From Dactylis glomerata (Eukaryota > Streptophyta > Magnoliopsida > Poales > Poaceae), in the NCBI GenBank assembly GCA_007115705.1, contig QXEO01000411.1, positions 1,860,001-1,924,000 of the forward strand: 64,000 nucleotides of DNA, given 5' to 3'. The position numbers were made by a program, and so were the translations under genes. Within the stretch, counting starts at the first letter, position 1. The number at the start of each line of letters is the position of its first letter. The notes under the pieces are model-generated. The model ran no database searches. It was not told the origin of the DNA and saw only the letters and a list, made by a program, of their open reading frames with translations. This document shows, in pieces, positions 12,101 to 23,589 of the stretch.

Positions 12101-13217
12101 CAACTTCAATGAACTACCTGGGTGGATTGGTGTGGCTTTGGGTGTGTTGAGTGTCTACTTAGGAGTCACATATCTTGGAAGTGAAAACCATGGTATGTGT
12201 TAGTGGCCTAAGTAGTACACTTGTGGTTTGCCACTCAGGATTAAAGGGATTAATATGTCTTCCATGCTTAGAGTACTTCCAGTACAGCCTTATGACAATA
12301 TGGGCTCTGTCTTGACTGATTAGATGTGAGGGTGCAACTTGCGTGCAAGAAGTGGGCTGGTAGTTGAATGATAGGTTGGGAACGGATCTTGCCAGTATGG
12401 TTGCTCTCTCCTTCTAAAAGGTCTCATCTCATTTTATGTATGGGCGTAAAATGAGTCTTAAGGTGAAAGTGCACAACCCCTGCAGGGTGTAAAACTAATC
12501 AATTAGCCGTGTCCCCGGTTATGGACAATTTGAGTCTCTAGACATGGAATGTATGGAAGAATCTTATCACCTTTTTGAAATAATTAAAACTTGTGTAGAA
12601 AGGGGAGATGCCTCAGGGCTACATGCCTGGCAGTGAAAACCATGGTATTGTAGTAACTTGAGAGATTAACCTAGTTTTGTAGAGTGGCTACCCGGGGCTA
12701 CATACTGGCAGTGAAAACCATGTATGTGGTGGTGACCTAGGAGTTATCTTGATATTAAAGAAAGAAAAATCTGAATGCTTTAAAATGTTTTGATTTGGAA
12801 AATATAGGATAAAACTGCTTTATGCAAATTAGCCTTTGAGATCCACTAGCCAAATATCATGTAGTTAGTTCTTTCACAATAGCCACCAAATATGTGTCAT
12901 TTGCCAGTACATCATCGTACTGACCCCCATTTGGGTTGCATATTCAAATGTGCAGGTTTTCAGGTAAGGTTTGTTTAGTAGGATCTCGAGACTGCATTCC
13001 AACATGTCTGCCTGTGGCACGTGATGAAGATGGAGGCTCATTGCCACTCTGTTTTCCGCTGTGTATCTGTAAGGTTTGAATACTTTGTATCTGGATCCAC
13101 GTTGTAATCTTGATACTATGCAATGAATATTTCATTTTGTTCTGTGGTGCTATCAGTGATCCAGGGAATAGCACTTAACACAGATGTTCCACCTTAATCC
13201 AAAGGTGGGGCTTTATA
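9106..13217 (+). repeat. 5' LTR of the LARD
   Basis: The LTR is 4112 bp and begins TGTAACATCCCCAGG. A TATA box (CTATAAAAGCCCC, about 9914) lies 0.8 kb in, followed by a GC-rich stretch to about 10370 and then more than 2.5 kb of AT-rich sequence without ORFs. Between 12170 and 12740 the phrase GTGAAAACCATG recurs three times. The end reads TTTATA where the 3' copy has TTTACA. Confidence 0.88.
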
Positions 13218-13220
13218 AAA

Positions 13221-13232
13221 TGGTATCAGAGC
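13221..13232 (+). other. LARD primer binding site (initiator tRNA-Met type)
   Basis: TGGTATCAGAGC starts three bases after the 5' LTR, the standard complement of the 3' end of plant initiator tRNA-Met. It differs from the tRNA-Asp site of the surrounding Gypsy element, confirming an independent element. Confidence 0.88.
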
Positions 13233-15417
13233 ATAGTGTTGCCTGTAGGATCGAGACCCTAGGTTTGGATTAGAAATAGGAAGACCCTAAAAAAATCTCT
13301 ATCTCATCTTGCTTCTATTTAAATTTTAAAAAGAATGTTTGCATCTTGAAACTCCTTGTAATTCTCTCCTACTTCATTTTCAAAGGATTCCTTTAGATGA
13401 CCCAACTCTAGAAGCCATCAAGAAAGGACAGAAGATCACAATGTGCTAGAAGTGTGACACTTATACTCCACATGTTATTCCCTAACTCAACATGAAGAAC
13501 TATATGGAAGGCCAACAAAGAACTTGGATAAATGATGGTATGAAGACTGCACAGCATCAACGATGCATTGAGGAAGTGGAAATGAGAACAAGGAACAAAT
13601 GAAGACAATTATAGAATAGACCACCATTACTCCTAGTTTATAGAACCAACGATGTCGTAATAATCTAATGATCATACCAAATTGGGGTATGACCATACTA
13701 GATTGTTAGTGTTTGAACTAGTTTTGTTAGATGGTTGAATGTTTGTTAGATGTTGCTTGTAAGATGAATTATCTCGATCTACTATGTTTGGGTAGGAATC
13801 TTCTTTAGATCCTTTCTATCTAATTCTTATCTATGCTAAGACCTAAACTTGTCCTAAAACACAAACCAAAATATTCTCAACGACAGAACAACCATAATAT
13901 CCTCAGATGGAGATAATGATACAAAGGACAACAACAAGGTACTGTATTTCAATTACAAGGAACTAGGACAGTACCCATCCAAATATCCAGAAAGGAACAA
14001 CAAGGCAAACCCACAAGGAAGCGTGAAGAAGGACCTCAGTATGATCACTTGTTTCAAGTACAATCAAAAGGACACCAGGCAAGAAGATGCCTAGGAAAGA
14101 GTACTATGAGATGGAATAACTGAAGGATACCACGCAAACAATAAGAAGACACCCCAAGGTGTAGCTAATGTGGAAGTAATACTATTCAACCACCTCATGC
14201 AAGGAAGGTTGAAAGGACAAACAGAGCAATGGAAAGAGCAAATAGAGCAATGGAAAGGACAAATAGAGCAATAGAAAGGATTTTAATTCACCTTAAATGG
14301 CAAACCAAAGGATCTACAACTTAGGGATTATTGAATTGAGCTTTGTTGAAAACCTCTAGCTAGGAACGATAGATTTTGTTTTCAAAATTCAAAATAGGAT
14401 TTGTGAACTTGGTTCCAATTTCAATAAAACTTTTGTTTAAAAGCTAGTGAGGTTGACCAAGAGTTAGAATGCGAGATGCACCAAACCAAATACAAGGTAA
14501 TGATTGGGTGCGACATGGATTTGTGCCCCATGATGACTACTCATATTGTTCGCTCTTGTTACGAGGAATGGTGAATCTAGAGAGACACACCTATGAGAGA
14601 CAACGTTACTAAGCCTAAACCTTTAGAAGATAGCATGTTATATCCCCTATAGTAGGCAAGTGCTGCCAATACGTAGGAAGACGATAAAGGATGAACCTTG
14701 AGTTTTCGGTTGAAGAAGCCTCGCAATGGAAGATGTACAACAACCAGGAAGGATACTAGAAGAGAATGGTATCCCAAAGGAAGAAATCCTACTATCATGG
14801 AAGGTTACTAAAGTGAGATAGAACAGAATGGTATCGTGGAAAATTGAAGAGCGGAATGGTATAAGGAAGCAACCATAAGATGAAGAACCTCTAAGGATGA
14901 TGATAAGGAAGTTGAGATGATGAGAGGATACCCTCTCAGCTTGGTCTTCTGAATGACCCAAAGAGGAGACAACTCAGCTTGGTCCTCTAATTGACCCAAA
15001 GAGTGACTCTTTAGTGTCCAAAATAGTTCAATAAAACCAAAGAGTGACTCCTCAGTGTCCAAAGTAGTTCAACAACTACCTCGTTGGATAGAAAGCTCTA
15101 CAATAGAGTAAGGTTACCTCAAGCAGCCCCATAAGGAAGGTTGATGCCCGGATTTGTGAATAGACACCCACCTATTGTAAATGAAGATGAAGACTAACTA
15201 TGGGTTCAAAGGATGACCCAGTATCAAGTCAAAGGATGACCCTGTGCCAAGTCAACACCAAGATGTTTTTGGATGAACCCAAGAGCCTAGACTACCTACA
15301 AAAGTTTCTTTTAAGGGTGGTAGCCACCCAGATACCTAAACCCAGATAACCTAATACCTACTTTCTTTCTAGCCTCTCCAATCTCGAGGATGAGATTTTT
15401 TTTAAAGGGTGGTAGTC
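13233..15417 (+). other. LARD internal region, no recognisable genes
   Basis: This 2.2-kb stretch has stops in all frames and no gag, protease, RT or integrase motif. It contains local repeats: GGACAAATAGAGCAATGGAA-like units (about 14213-14280) and two versions of GACCCAAAGAGTGACTC with AGTGTCCAAA between 14940 and 15075. A purine-rich AAAGGGTGGTAG just before the 3' LTR (about 15404-15415) is the probable polypurine tract. Confidence 0.8.
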
Positions 15418-18400
15418 TGTAACATCCCCAGGTTTTATCAAATTTTGGGGGATTTTTTTTGCTTTTGTTTTGTATGCATTGATTGGAAATTCACAAGGAT
15501 TTAAAACTTTTTGAGCTTATTTAAAAGCTTTGTCATAAAACCATTTCAAACTTCCTATTAGTTATTGAAGAACTTCTTTGAGAAAACCAAATATCCTAAT
15601 ATTATTTTCCTTCTTTCTTATTCCAACTTATGCAAGCTTGCTTGCAAAGGAAAGAATTACCCATGTGTTTATAAAGACTGCATTTCAAAAACTATGATTG
15701 AGAATGATTCCCAATTATTATTTTATAAAGTATCATTCTCCTATTTTCAAAAGATTTATTCTCAAACCCTAGTTCTATTTTTGTTATGCAAGCAAAGTCC
15801 CTTTTGCTAAGTTCATAAAGTTTTATTGGAAATCTGCATTTATTTTGAAAACATATTTCCTAATGGTTTAAAACATTGTGTTGATTTATAGAAAATTACT
15901 GAAAGTGTTTTGAATTGTTTTTAAGCATTTTTGCAAATTATATGAAAGAAATAGAAATCAGAAAATAGAAAAAAGGGAAAAAGAAATAAAAAAGGAAGAA
16001 AAGGCCGCGGGGAAACCGAACCGGCCCGAGCCAGATTCGGCCCACAGCCCATTCTGGCGAAACCCGAAGGGGTATGCTCTTCTCTCCTCTCACTCGCTGA
16101 CATCCCGGTCCCACCTGTCGGGTTTGTCTTCCCCGCAATCTTCTCCCCTTTTCTCTCTGGAAACAGTCGCCGTCGTTTACTCCCCCGATGTAATCTCGCC
16201 CACTAAATGTCCATCAAGACCCGACCTATAAAAGCCCCAGCACTCCTCCCTCGCCTCCATTTTTCTCTTCCGCCGATTTCATCTCAAGCCGATGAAATTC
16301 ATCGCCGGACTCCGCCCCACCTGCAGGTATCTCCGGTCGATTCCGACCTTGCCAGTAAGCCCCCGTCCTCCTCTTCTCCCCTATCTGCTTCCCCATGACA
16401 TGGCTCTCCTCCTCATGCCCTTTGTTCTCCCACACCTGCAGCAGATCGAGCGCAACCTCGATGACCGAAGCGCACCTGCCGCCATCGACGTCTCCAGCCG
16501 CCTCCCTTTCCCTCGGCAGGACGAAATCGAGATCGACGATCACGTATTCGAGACCATCGCGTCGCGTAGAGCATTGTCGTGTCCTCGCCGACGTCCAGAA
16601 GCCGCCAGAACCTCACCGTCCTTCGAACCAGAGCCGCCTTGCTAGTGAACCTTGCTGGAAACCTAACTCAGTAAGGTGAGCCCCCCTTCGCTTTAACCCC
16701 GACCGTCGGATCTCAATCTCACGGATCAGAACAAATCACTTAAGTGAAGGGGTACCAAGTGATCTGGGACATCCAGATCTCATTAGATCCAACAGCCTCA
16801 ATTCGCGATCCGAACGAATCGGTACCAACGAATACCATCACGCCACATGGCCTTCCCAGATTCAAACCGATTTTAAAAATAGAAATTTGAATCAGATTTC
16901 ATCCAAAACTTTGATAATTCATATCTTTTGATTTGTAACTCAAAAATTAACAAATAATATATCATTGGAATCCTTAGAATGTGTAGAATCCATTAGTGCA
17001 CAAAAACTTCATAGTTTCAGTATTTAATTTGAATTTATTTTCAAATTGAATCAAACCTTCTGTTAGCTTGTTAAATTCATATATTTTATTCTAAGCATCC
17101 AAAAATCGCAAATTTGTAGTCTCTGGAATCCTCTCATCTTGTAGAACATCATAGGATCAAGAAACATCAAAGTTGTTACGTGCACACACATTGTGCATTC
17201 AAATCTATCCAAATCACTTATTTGAACATAATTTGATCTCTAAAACTTATTTTTGAATGATTGCAATTGCTATAGCTTTGTTTTACTTCAAGCTATCTTG
17301 TAGCAACACAGTCATAATTTCTTGAACAACTTCACAATTATTCAAATTCAAACATGAGGATTTGAGTAATTACCTTCATAGGTTAATTTCCTTCTTTTCC
17401 AGCATTGTTCTCTAGTGCCATAGTGAGTCCTATGACCATATCTAGTTATCAAATATCACCATGACTTCACCTTGATCTATATTATGCTTATCTAAATCCA
17501 CTTGGTCTAATTCACATATATTCAAATTACAAATGTGTTATTTGAGTAAAGTGTGCTATCCTTCAATCATAGATTCTACTCTTGTTTTATGGTGTTATAC
17601 CATGATAGCCCCTAACCATGTCCCAATTTATCCAACCAACCCTCTAAGCCATGATCACAATTATCTTTCACTCATACCCAATCCTATGCCTACTTAATTT
17701 TGTTCACATGTATTGAACTATTCAACTTGCAAATGTGCTAATTGAGTACTTCAAGCATTCTTAAAACCTAGCCTAGTGCCTAAGTGTGATATATGCTATC
17801 TAAAGAATAAATGTTGTTACACTTATTCAAATAGTATTGTTGATGCACTAATTGCCACTTATGTGAACTAATTCACATGAGTCATCTCTAAACTCTAACC
17901 AAGCTATTACCAAGCATAAGGTTCTATCCCTTATTGTAATCTTGGAGAATCAATCCTTTCCAATCATTAAACCGTGTCATCCAAACTCTCAACCCATATC
18001 TTGTAAGCCAATCTTCCAGCCATATCTCTCTCATCACAGAAATCATAAGAACCTTAAAATGTTAAACCAATCCTTTTCATTTGCTTGTCTTGCTTGATTG
18101 GTTACCTTGGTGTGGTGTGTTTACTCTGTGTATCTCTATTATAGATTGGTTAGGAGAGCCATACTTTTGTTGAGAGAAGAGAAAAGGGTTTAAGCTTCAA
18201 AAGGCAAGTGACACACATTCTTCTACCTATTTTTACTACTGCATTAGTGTTTTTCAGTAGTATGCATGATAGGTTGTTTTCAAAGAAGTTTATGAAATGC
18301 TTAGAACCTAGTAGTGTGTAGCCATCCTTTAAACCCCACTTGATAGGATTGCAAATTTACTTTGGAAAGTGATGCCATGCTTTATTGATGATTTGCTCTG

Positions 18401-19532
18401 AAAATTAAACTACAACTTCAATGAACTACCTGGGTGGATTGGTGTGGCTTTGGGTGTGTTGAGTGTCTACTTAGGAGTCACATATCTTGGAAGTGAAAAC
18501 CATGGTATGTGTTAGTGGCCTAAGTAGTACACTTGTGGTTTGCCACTCAGGATTAAAGGGATTAATATGTCTTCCATGCTTAGAGTACTTCCAGTGCAGC
18601 CTTATGACAATATGGGCTCTGTCTTGACTGATTAGATGTGAGGGTGCAACTTGCGTGCAAGAAGTGGGCTGGTAGTTGAATGATAGGTTGGGAACGGATC
18701 TTGCCAGTATGGTTGCTCTCTCCTTCTAAAAGTTCTCATCTCATTTTATGTATGGGCGTAAAATGAGTCTTAAGGTGAAAGTGCACAACCCCTGCAGGGT
18801 GTAAAACTAATCAATTAGCCGTGTCCCCGGTTATGGACAATTTGAGTCTCTAGACATGGAATGTACGGAAGAATCTCATCACCTTTTTGAAATAATTAAA
18901 ACTTGTGTAGAAAGGGGAGATGCCTTAGGGTTACATGCCTGGCAGTGAAAACCATGGTATTGTAGTAACTTGAGAGATTAACCTAGTTTTGTAGAGTGAC
19001 TACCCGGGGCTACATACTGGCAGTGAAAACCATGTATGTGGTGGTGACCTAGGAGTTATCTTGATATTAAAGAAAGAAAAATCTGAATGCTTTAAAATGT
19101 TTTGATTTGGAAAATATAGGATAAAACTGCTTTATGCAAATTAGCCTTTGAGATCCACTAGCCAAATATCATGTAGTTAGTTCTTTCACAACAGCCACTA
19201 AATATGTGTCATTTGCCAGTACATCATCGTACTGACCCCCATTTGTGGGGCTGCATATTCAAATGTGCAGGTTTTCAGGTAAGGTTTGTTTAGTAGGATC
19301 TCGAGACTGCATTCCAACATGTCTGCCTGTGGCACGTGATGAAGATGGAGGCTCATTGCCATCCTGTTTTCCGCTGTGTATCTGTAAGGTTTGAATACTT
19401 TGTATCTGGATCCACGTTGTAATCTTGATACTATGCAATGAATATTTCATTTTGTTCTGTGCTGCTATCAGTGATCCAGGGAATAGCACTTAACACAGAT
19501 GTTCCACCTTAATCCAAAGGTGGGGCTTTACA
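15418..19532 (+). repeat. 3' LTR of the LARD
   Basis: This is a 4115-bp copy of 9106-13217 with the same layout: TATA at about 16227, and GTGAAAACCATG repeats near 18492, 18942 and 19023. It ends CTTTACA before the AAAGT duplication. Confidence 0.88.
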
Positions 19533-19628
19533 AAAGTTGGTCAAATTATTTGTTCAGAGCAAAAGCCCAAAGAAGAATATAAAATTGTTATGATTGGGAC
19601 TATGCCTATCAAAGTCGAGGTAACATAA
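19533..19628 (+). CDS. C-terminal end of the gag-protease frame after the LARD
   Basis: Beyond the duplicated AAAGT the frame of the gag-protease ORF resumes without shift and runs to TAA at 19626-19628. This supports both the insertion model and the absence of a fused pol. The sequence then becomes non-coding until about 20480. Confidence 0.75.
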   Translation, partial: KVGQIICSEQKPKEEYKIVMIGTMPIKVEVT

Positions 19629-20044
19629 GCATATAGTGAAATGCAAAGTTGTTCCTCATATAAAGTTAGTTTGGTAACAAGACTTGATCAACCTTGTTAA
19701 CAAAGTGATTTTATATGAATGAAACTTCGTTTTCACCGCATTCACTCCACCTCACCTATTTTTACTATCACCATTTTTTGTTCCCTTTGATTAGTTACAT
19801 GATTAAGCATATCTCAGAGCTGCTGCATACTCAGAGCTGCTGCATACTTGGTTTTGATTTGCTTGAAATCATTTCATCTTCATTTTTCTGAGTTTTTATC
19901 GATATGCCAATTTCTGAAAAATCCTCAAAAATAAAGTTTCCCGAAAAATTCCAGAAAATTCTTTATAAATTTTTATGTCAAAAATGGGACAGAGAGGCAC
20001 CTGGGAGACACCAGGAGGGGCTACCATGCCACCACACACACAAG

Positions 20045-20130
20045 GGGCGCGACCCAGCCTTGGCCGCGCCCACCTGCTGTGAAGGGGCCCCACCTGGCCT
20101 CTCACTTATCTCTTCCACCCCAGCTCTTTC
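20045..20130 (+). promoter_or_regulatory. Internal copy of the LTR promoter module, upstream of the second ORF
   Basis: A GC palindrome (GGGCGCGACC...GGCCGCGCCC, 20045-20071) is followed by CACCTGCTGTGAAGG. It closely matches the element's own 3' LTR (palindrome 23844-23870, then CACCTGGTGTGAGAG). About 35 bases on, ACTTATCTC stands where the LTR has a TATA-like sequence. The second ORF starts about 400 bases downstream. I infer an LTR-derived internal promoter, weakened here at the TATA position. Confidence 0.5.
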
Positions 20131-20480
20131 TCTCTCCCGAAAACAATGACACACCCAGCTCAAACTCAAGTTCTTGCTATTCTTCATTGCGATTTTTCGA
20201 TCTCCTTGCTCAGCCCATCATTTCTGCAGAGATTTGGAGCAATTGTTCTCCGGTATGTGACTCCTCCACTTGTCCAAGTAGAATTTCTTTTGGTGAAGTA
20301 TTTCTTGAGTATTTTAGCATTGTAGGTGGCAGGATAAATGAGTATGCATGCTTGTTCTATTGCTTAGAGATGTTATTTTGATGCATGTTAGCTCTCTAGT
20401 AACTCACTATAGTAGTTTCCTACATTTGCTTGTCTCAAAATCATTTTTTGTGAGGTTTGTTAAAAAAATTAGAGAAGGAG

Positions 20481-21421
20481 ATGGACAACTTCACATATGG
20501 AGAAGTGTTTGAAAGTGATGCACCAAGGTCATCAAGGCCTTCAAGATCCACTGCTCAATATAGGATATCTTACAATAAAGATCTTATGGCACCAAACCTT
20601 GATGGAGATGCGCATCCATCCACCTTCCCTTGTGCTAATTTTTTGAGTGATGCAGGGATTCTTGATGATTTCTTGCTCCTTAAAATAGGGTTGGATTGAC
20701 TACATACATGATGGATGAGAGTAATCAATATGCTATTCTCACAAAGATTTTTGTTGAAAGCTTTAAATTCGCTAACTCTCATTTCAATCCTTCCATTGCA
20801 TTCAAGATTTATGATAAGTCTATCACCATGTCTTTGGAAAGATTTTGTAATATTCTAGGTATACCCATGTTTGGAACGGCGAGGAACATGCTACATCAAC
20901 CCGCTGATTTGTTGGAGCTCTACCGAGGAGTAACCAACGATGATGACCGCACCGCACAGCGTGGCAAGATAAGAAACATTCAACTCCCAGCTATTAGATA
21001 TTTTACTTACTATCTTGCCACTAGTTTACTTGGTAGAGGAAACACTAGCAATATCTCTAACTATCATTTAGCTTTTCTAGCTACCGCTCTTGATGTTAGT
21101 AGGAAGTATAACCTCGGTGCTATTATTGCTCGTCGCCTAGCCGCTAGGGGACATATTTATGGAGGTATTATTGTTGCGCGCATTGTTGCTGCTCTTGAAC
21201 TTCCTATTGCTCCTCATGATATATTGTTGACTCCACAGAGGCTTGATCTTGCTGCCATGAAGCTCCATCACATTGTTACTGCTAACTCTTGTGCAGGGAA
21301 ATTAGTTTATAGAATGTTATTTACGGATGGAGAGGAAAGGGAAGTGCCCTTGCCACAACCTAGTTTGTTCAGTATTGATAAGAGGCCATGGTCACGCATG
21401 AAGGAGGACTTGGACGAGTGA
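20481..21421 (+). pseudogene. Athila ORF-1-like protein, broken by one frameshift
   Basis: A frame from ATG at 20481 (MDNFTYGEVF) reaches FPCANFLSDAGILDDF and stops at 20697-20699. The next frame continues directly with TTYMMDESNQYAILTKIFVE and runs to TGA at 21419-21421, about 310 codons together. The content resembles the plant Athila ORF-1 family (Pfam PF03078 from memory), whose function is not well established. A single-base indel around 20685-20698 explains the break. There are no membrane segments or catalytic motifs. It occupies the place of the second, env-position ORF of Athila-type elements. Confidence 0.55.
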
Positions 21422-21610
21422 CTTAGGGTGCTCGGCTTCCACGTACAGCATGGCGTCGTGGACCAGGAGGAAGAGGAGGAGCCGGCTTATCACTACACCA
21501 CATACCACTCTGGGGCGTCCTCGAGCTCGTATCAAGATGAAGGTACTTCTTCGTCACACTTTGGAGGTGCCACTTCATGGCCGAGTTGGCCGAGTTGGGA
21601 TTGATCTCCA

Positions 21611-21640
21611 CTTAGGCCAAAAGCCTAAGCTTGGGGGGAG
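21611..21640 (+). other. Perfect hairpin joined to an internal polypurine-tract-like motif
   Basis: CTTAGGC and GCCTAAG (21611-21617, 21623-21629) form a 7-bp stem with a 5-base loop. CTTGGGGGGAGG follows at once, nearly the same as the true tract before the 3' LTR (AAGCTTGGGGGGAGT). It lies about 190 bases after the ORF stop. Confidence 0.6.
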
Positions 21641-23575
21641 GTACGCCGATGATTCACTCATCTACATATTATATTTTGTCGGTCCTTTGTATAATCCATG
21701 TTTCGCTTTCTTTATTGTTCTCGCTTTTATTTCTTCTTTTCAAAACACAAAAAGATCAAAAATATTTCCGTTGTTTCTCTATATTTGTTTCTTTAGCTTT
21801 CTATCTTTGGTTTGCTTTACTTGCTATTTTCGGTTTGGTATCTGAAAAATTCAAAAATATTTTGTTTTGTTTGCATTTTCCATTCGTTCTTGTTTCAAAA
21901 ATCAAAAACCCAAAAATATTTGTTGTTCTTCTCCGATTTTGTAAAGTTTGTTGCAGAGTTCAGTCTCTTGTTAGTCCATTGGAGCTTGGTATTCAACTCA
22001 TATTATTCAAGCCACACAAGTGAAAAGGCAATAATGACGACATATGACAATCCGAGATGTGGTAAGAGGCTGGTATGAACTCTATTTGTTTTCATTTTTG
22101 TACATATACTCATCTATGTGGACATGCTTAGTCGGTTCATATAAGGTATATGTTATCTAATGGATGCTTTGTAGTTCTTGCTTTCATATGATTAGTTCCA
22201 ATTTACTAATAGTTTGTAGCATGTCATGTAGACGCTTGCATGCATTGTTTTATTCATAATATGGTATGTTATTGTGGTATCCACCTCTAAAAGCTTCATT
22301 TGAATCGACTTGGCACATGCTCAAGCATGCATATGACTGAACAAAAAGTCAATTAAGCCTCGATGATTTACTTTGCCTTAGAGTTCTTGTATCATTTTTA
22401 TGCCTATATTAATTTTGTTTTATCGCAAGCATGATTATGATAGTTATTGCTCTCTCGATTGTCGCTTCCCCGTCTTTTGCTAGCCTTCACTTGTACTGAG
22501 AGGGAATGCTTCTCGTGCATCCAATTACCAAAAACTGAGTCTTCCAAAGAGTCCACTATAAATTCCTATGCATGGTATTTCAAAGCCATTCCAAGTAAAT
22601 TTTCATGTGCTACCTTTCAAAACTTTCAACTACTTCTCATTTTGTGCCACTGTTTTTAGCTCATGGGGACGTAGTGGTCGGAATTGCTATCTTCCATATT
22701 AAATTGAGTACCCCTCGACTAGGCAGCTTCATCTGTTCGTCATTAATTCTGCAAGGGAGCTGGTCAAACCATTATAATCTAAGTCTAAAAAGAAAAGAAA
22801 AAAGAGCACTCCTCCATGGTATGTGAAAGTTGGTGGGCACCCGATGGAATCGGTTAGCTATGGTTTGAGAAAGGAAAAAGGTGGGGAGGAGTGCCAAAGC
22901 TTTATAAAAGAGCACCAATGTGCCAAAATTTCAAAGAACTCGGAACCACTCTCACTTGTTTATTATGGAAGATAGCAAGTCCCCATTGCCACTCGTTGAC
23001 ATGAAACAATCACCTCTCAAAATAAATTTTTATCTCTATTTTACAAATGAAAAGCTCTAGCACATGTTAAATCACTGCTTCCCTCTGCGAAGGACCTTTC
23101 TTTTACTTTTATGTTAAGTCATCATCTTCTAACTTTAAAGCACTTCTTGAGAGCATAGCTGTTATTCTTAGTGTAATGTGCTTGTCCCAGAACACGGTTA
23201 ATTGTGGTATAACTTTGATGCTTGTATCTTTGATATTTTTACTTCTAGTCTTCCTTTGGACTTCAGAGGTGCCTCAGCATTTATGTTTTGCTCCACAAAT
23301 AAAGGCAAGCAGGATACCACTCTTTCATATCATTTATGAGTATTACAATCTTGCAACTTCTTATGTTTCATGTTACTTGTTATTAGTATGTTGGCGCTCT
23401 TTCATAGCTTGCTTGACTATGAGGTAGCATTAGCTGCATATTTTTTATTATGAATTGCCTGAGTATTTGATCATATAGTTAGTATATATACATCTATGAA
23501 GCAAATGTGTTCGTGAAAGTTTCTTTTATCGCTCTCAGTTGTTAACTGAATTGCTTGAGGACAAGCAGATAGCTA
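21641..23575 (+). other. Long 3' internal non-coding region of the Gypsy element
   Basis: There are no credible genes. Two parts match the non-autonomous elements further right: 22440-22860 resembles 63610-64000, and the block at about 23065-23120 (CACTGCTTCCCTCTGCGAAGG, then CCTTTCTTTTACTTTTATGTT) recurs near 36630. This region is thus conserved without coding. Confidence 0.7.
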
Positions 23576-23589
23576 AGCTTGGGGGGAGT
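23576..23589 (+). other. 3' polypurine tract
   Basis: AAGCTTGGGGGGAGT abuts the TGATACG start of the 3' LTR at 23590, the usual plus-strand primer position. Confidence 0.85.

Larger units (their letters stand above)
9106..19532 (+). mobile_element. LARD-like LTR retrotransposon derivative (very long LTRs, non-coding interior)
   Basis: Two LTRs of about 4.1 kb (9106-13217 and 15418-19532) enclose only 2.2 kb. The flanking duplication AAAGT (9101-9105 and 19533-19537) shows a single insertion. The termini are TGTAACATCC and CTTTACA. The primer site is the initiator-Met type TGGTATCAGAGC. No gag or pol domain is recognisable. This architecture matches LARDs such as barley Sukkula, though family assignment is unverified. 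In the first 500 LTR bases I count five differences between copies, so it is younger than its host element. Confidence 0.9.

Noticed and set aside
21450..22078. Hydrophobic ORFs after the Athila ORF-1-like gene
   Set aside because: TTT-rich non-coding DNA gives Phe/Leu runs; no start context and no conservation of frame.
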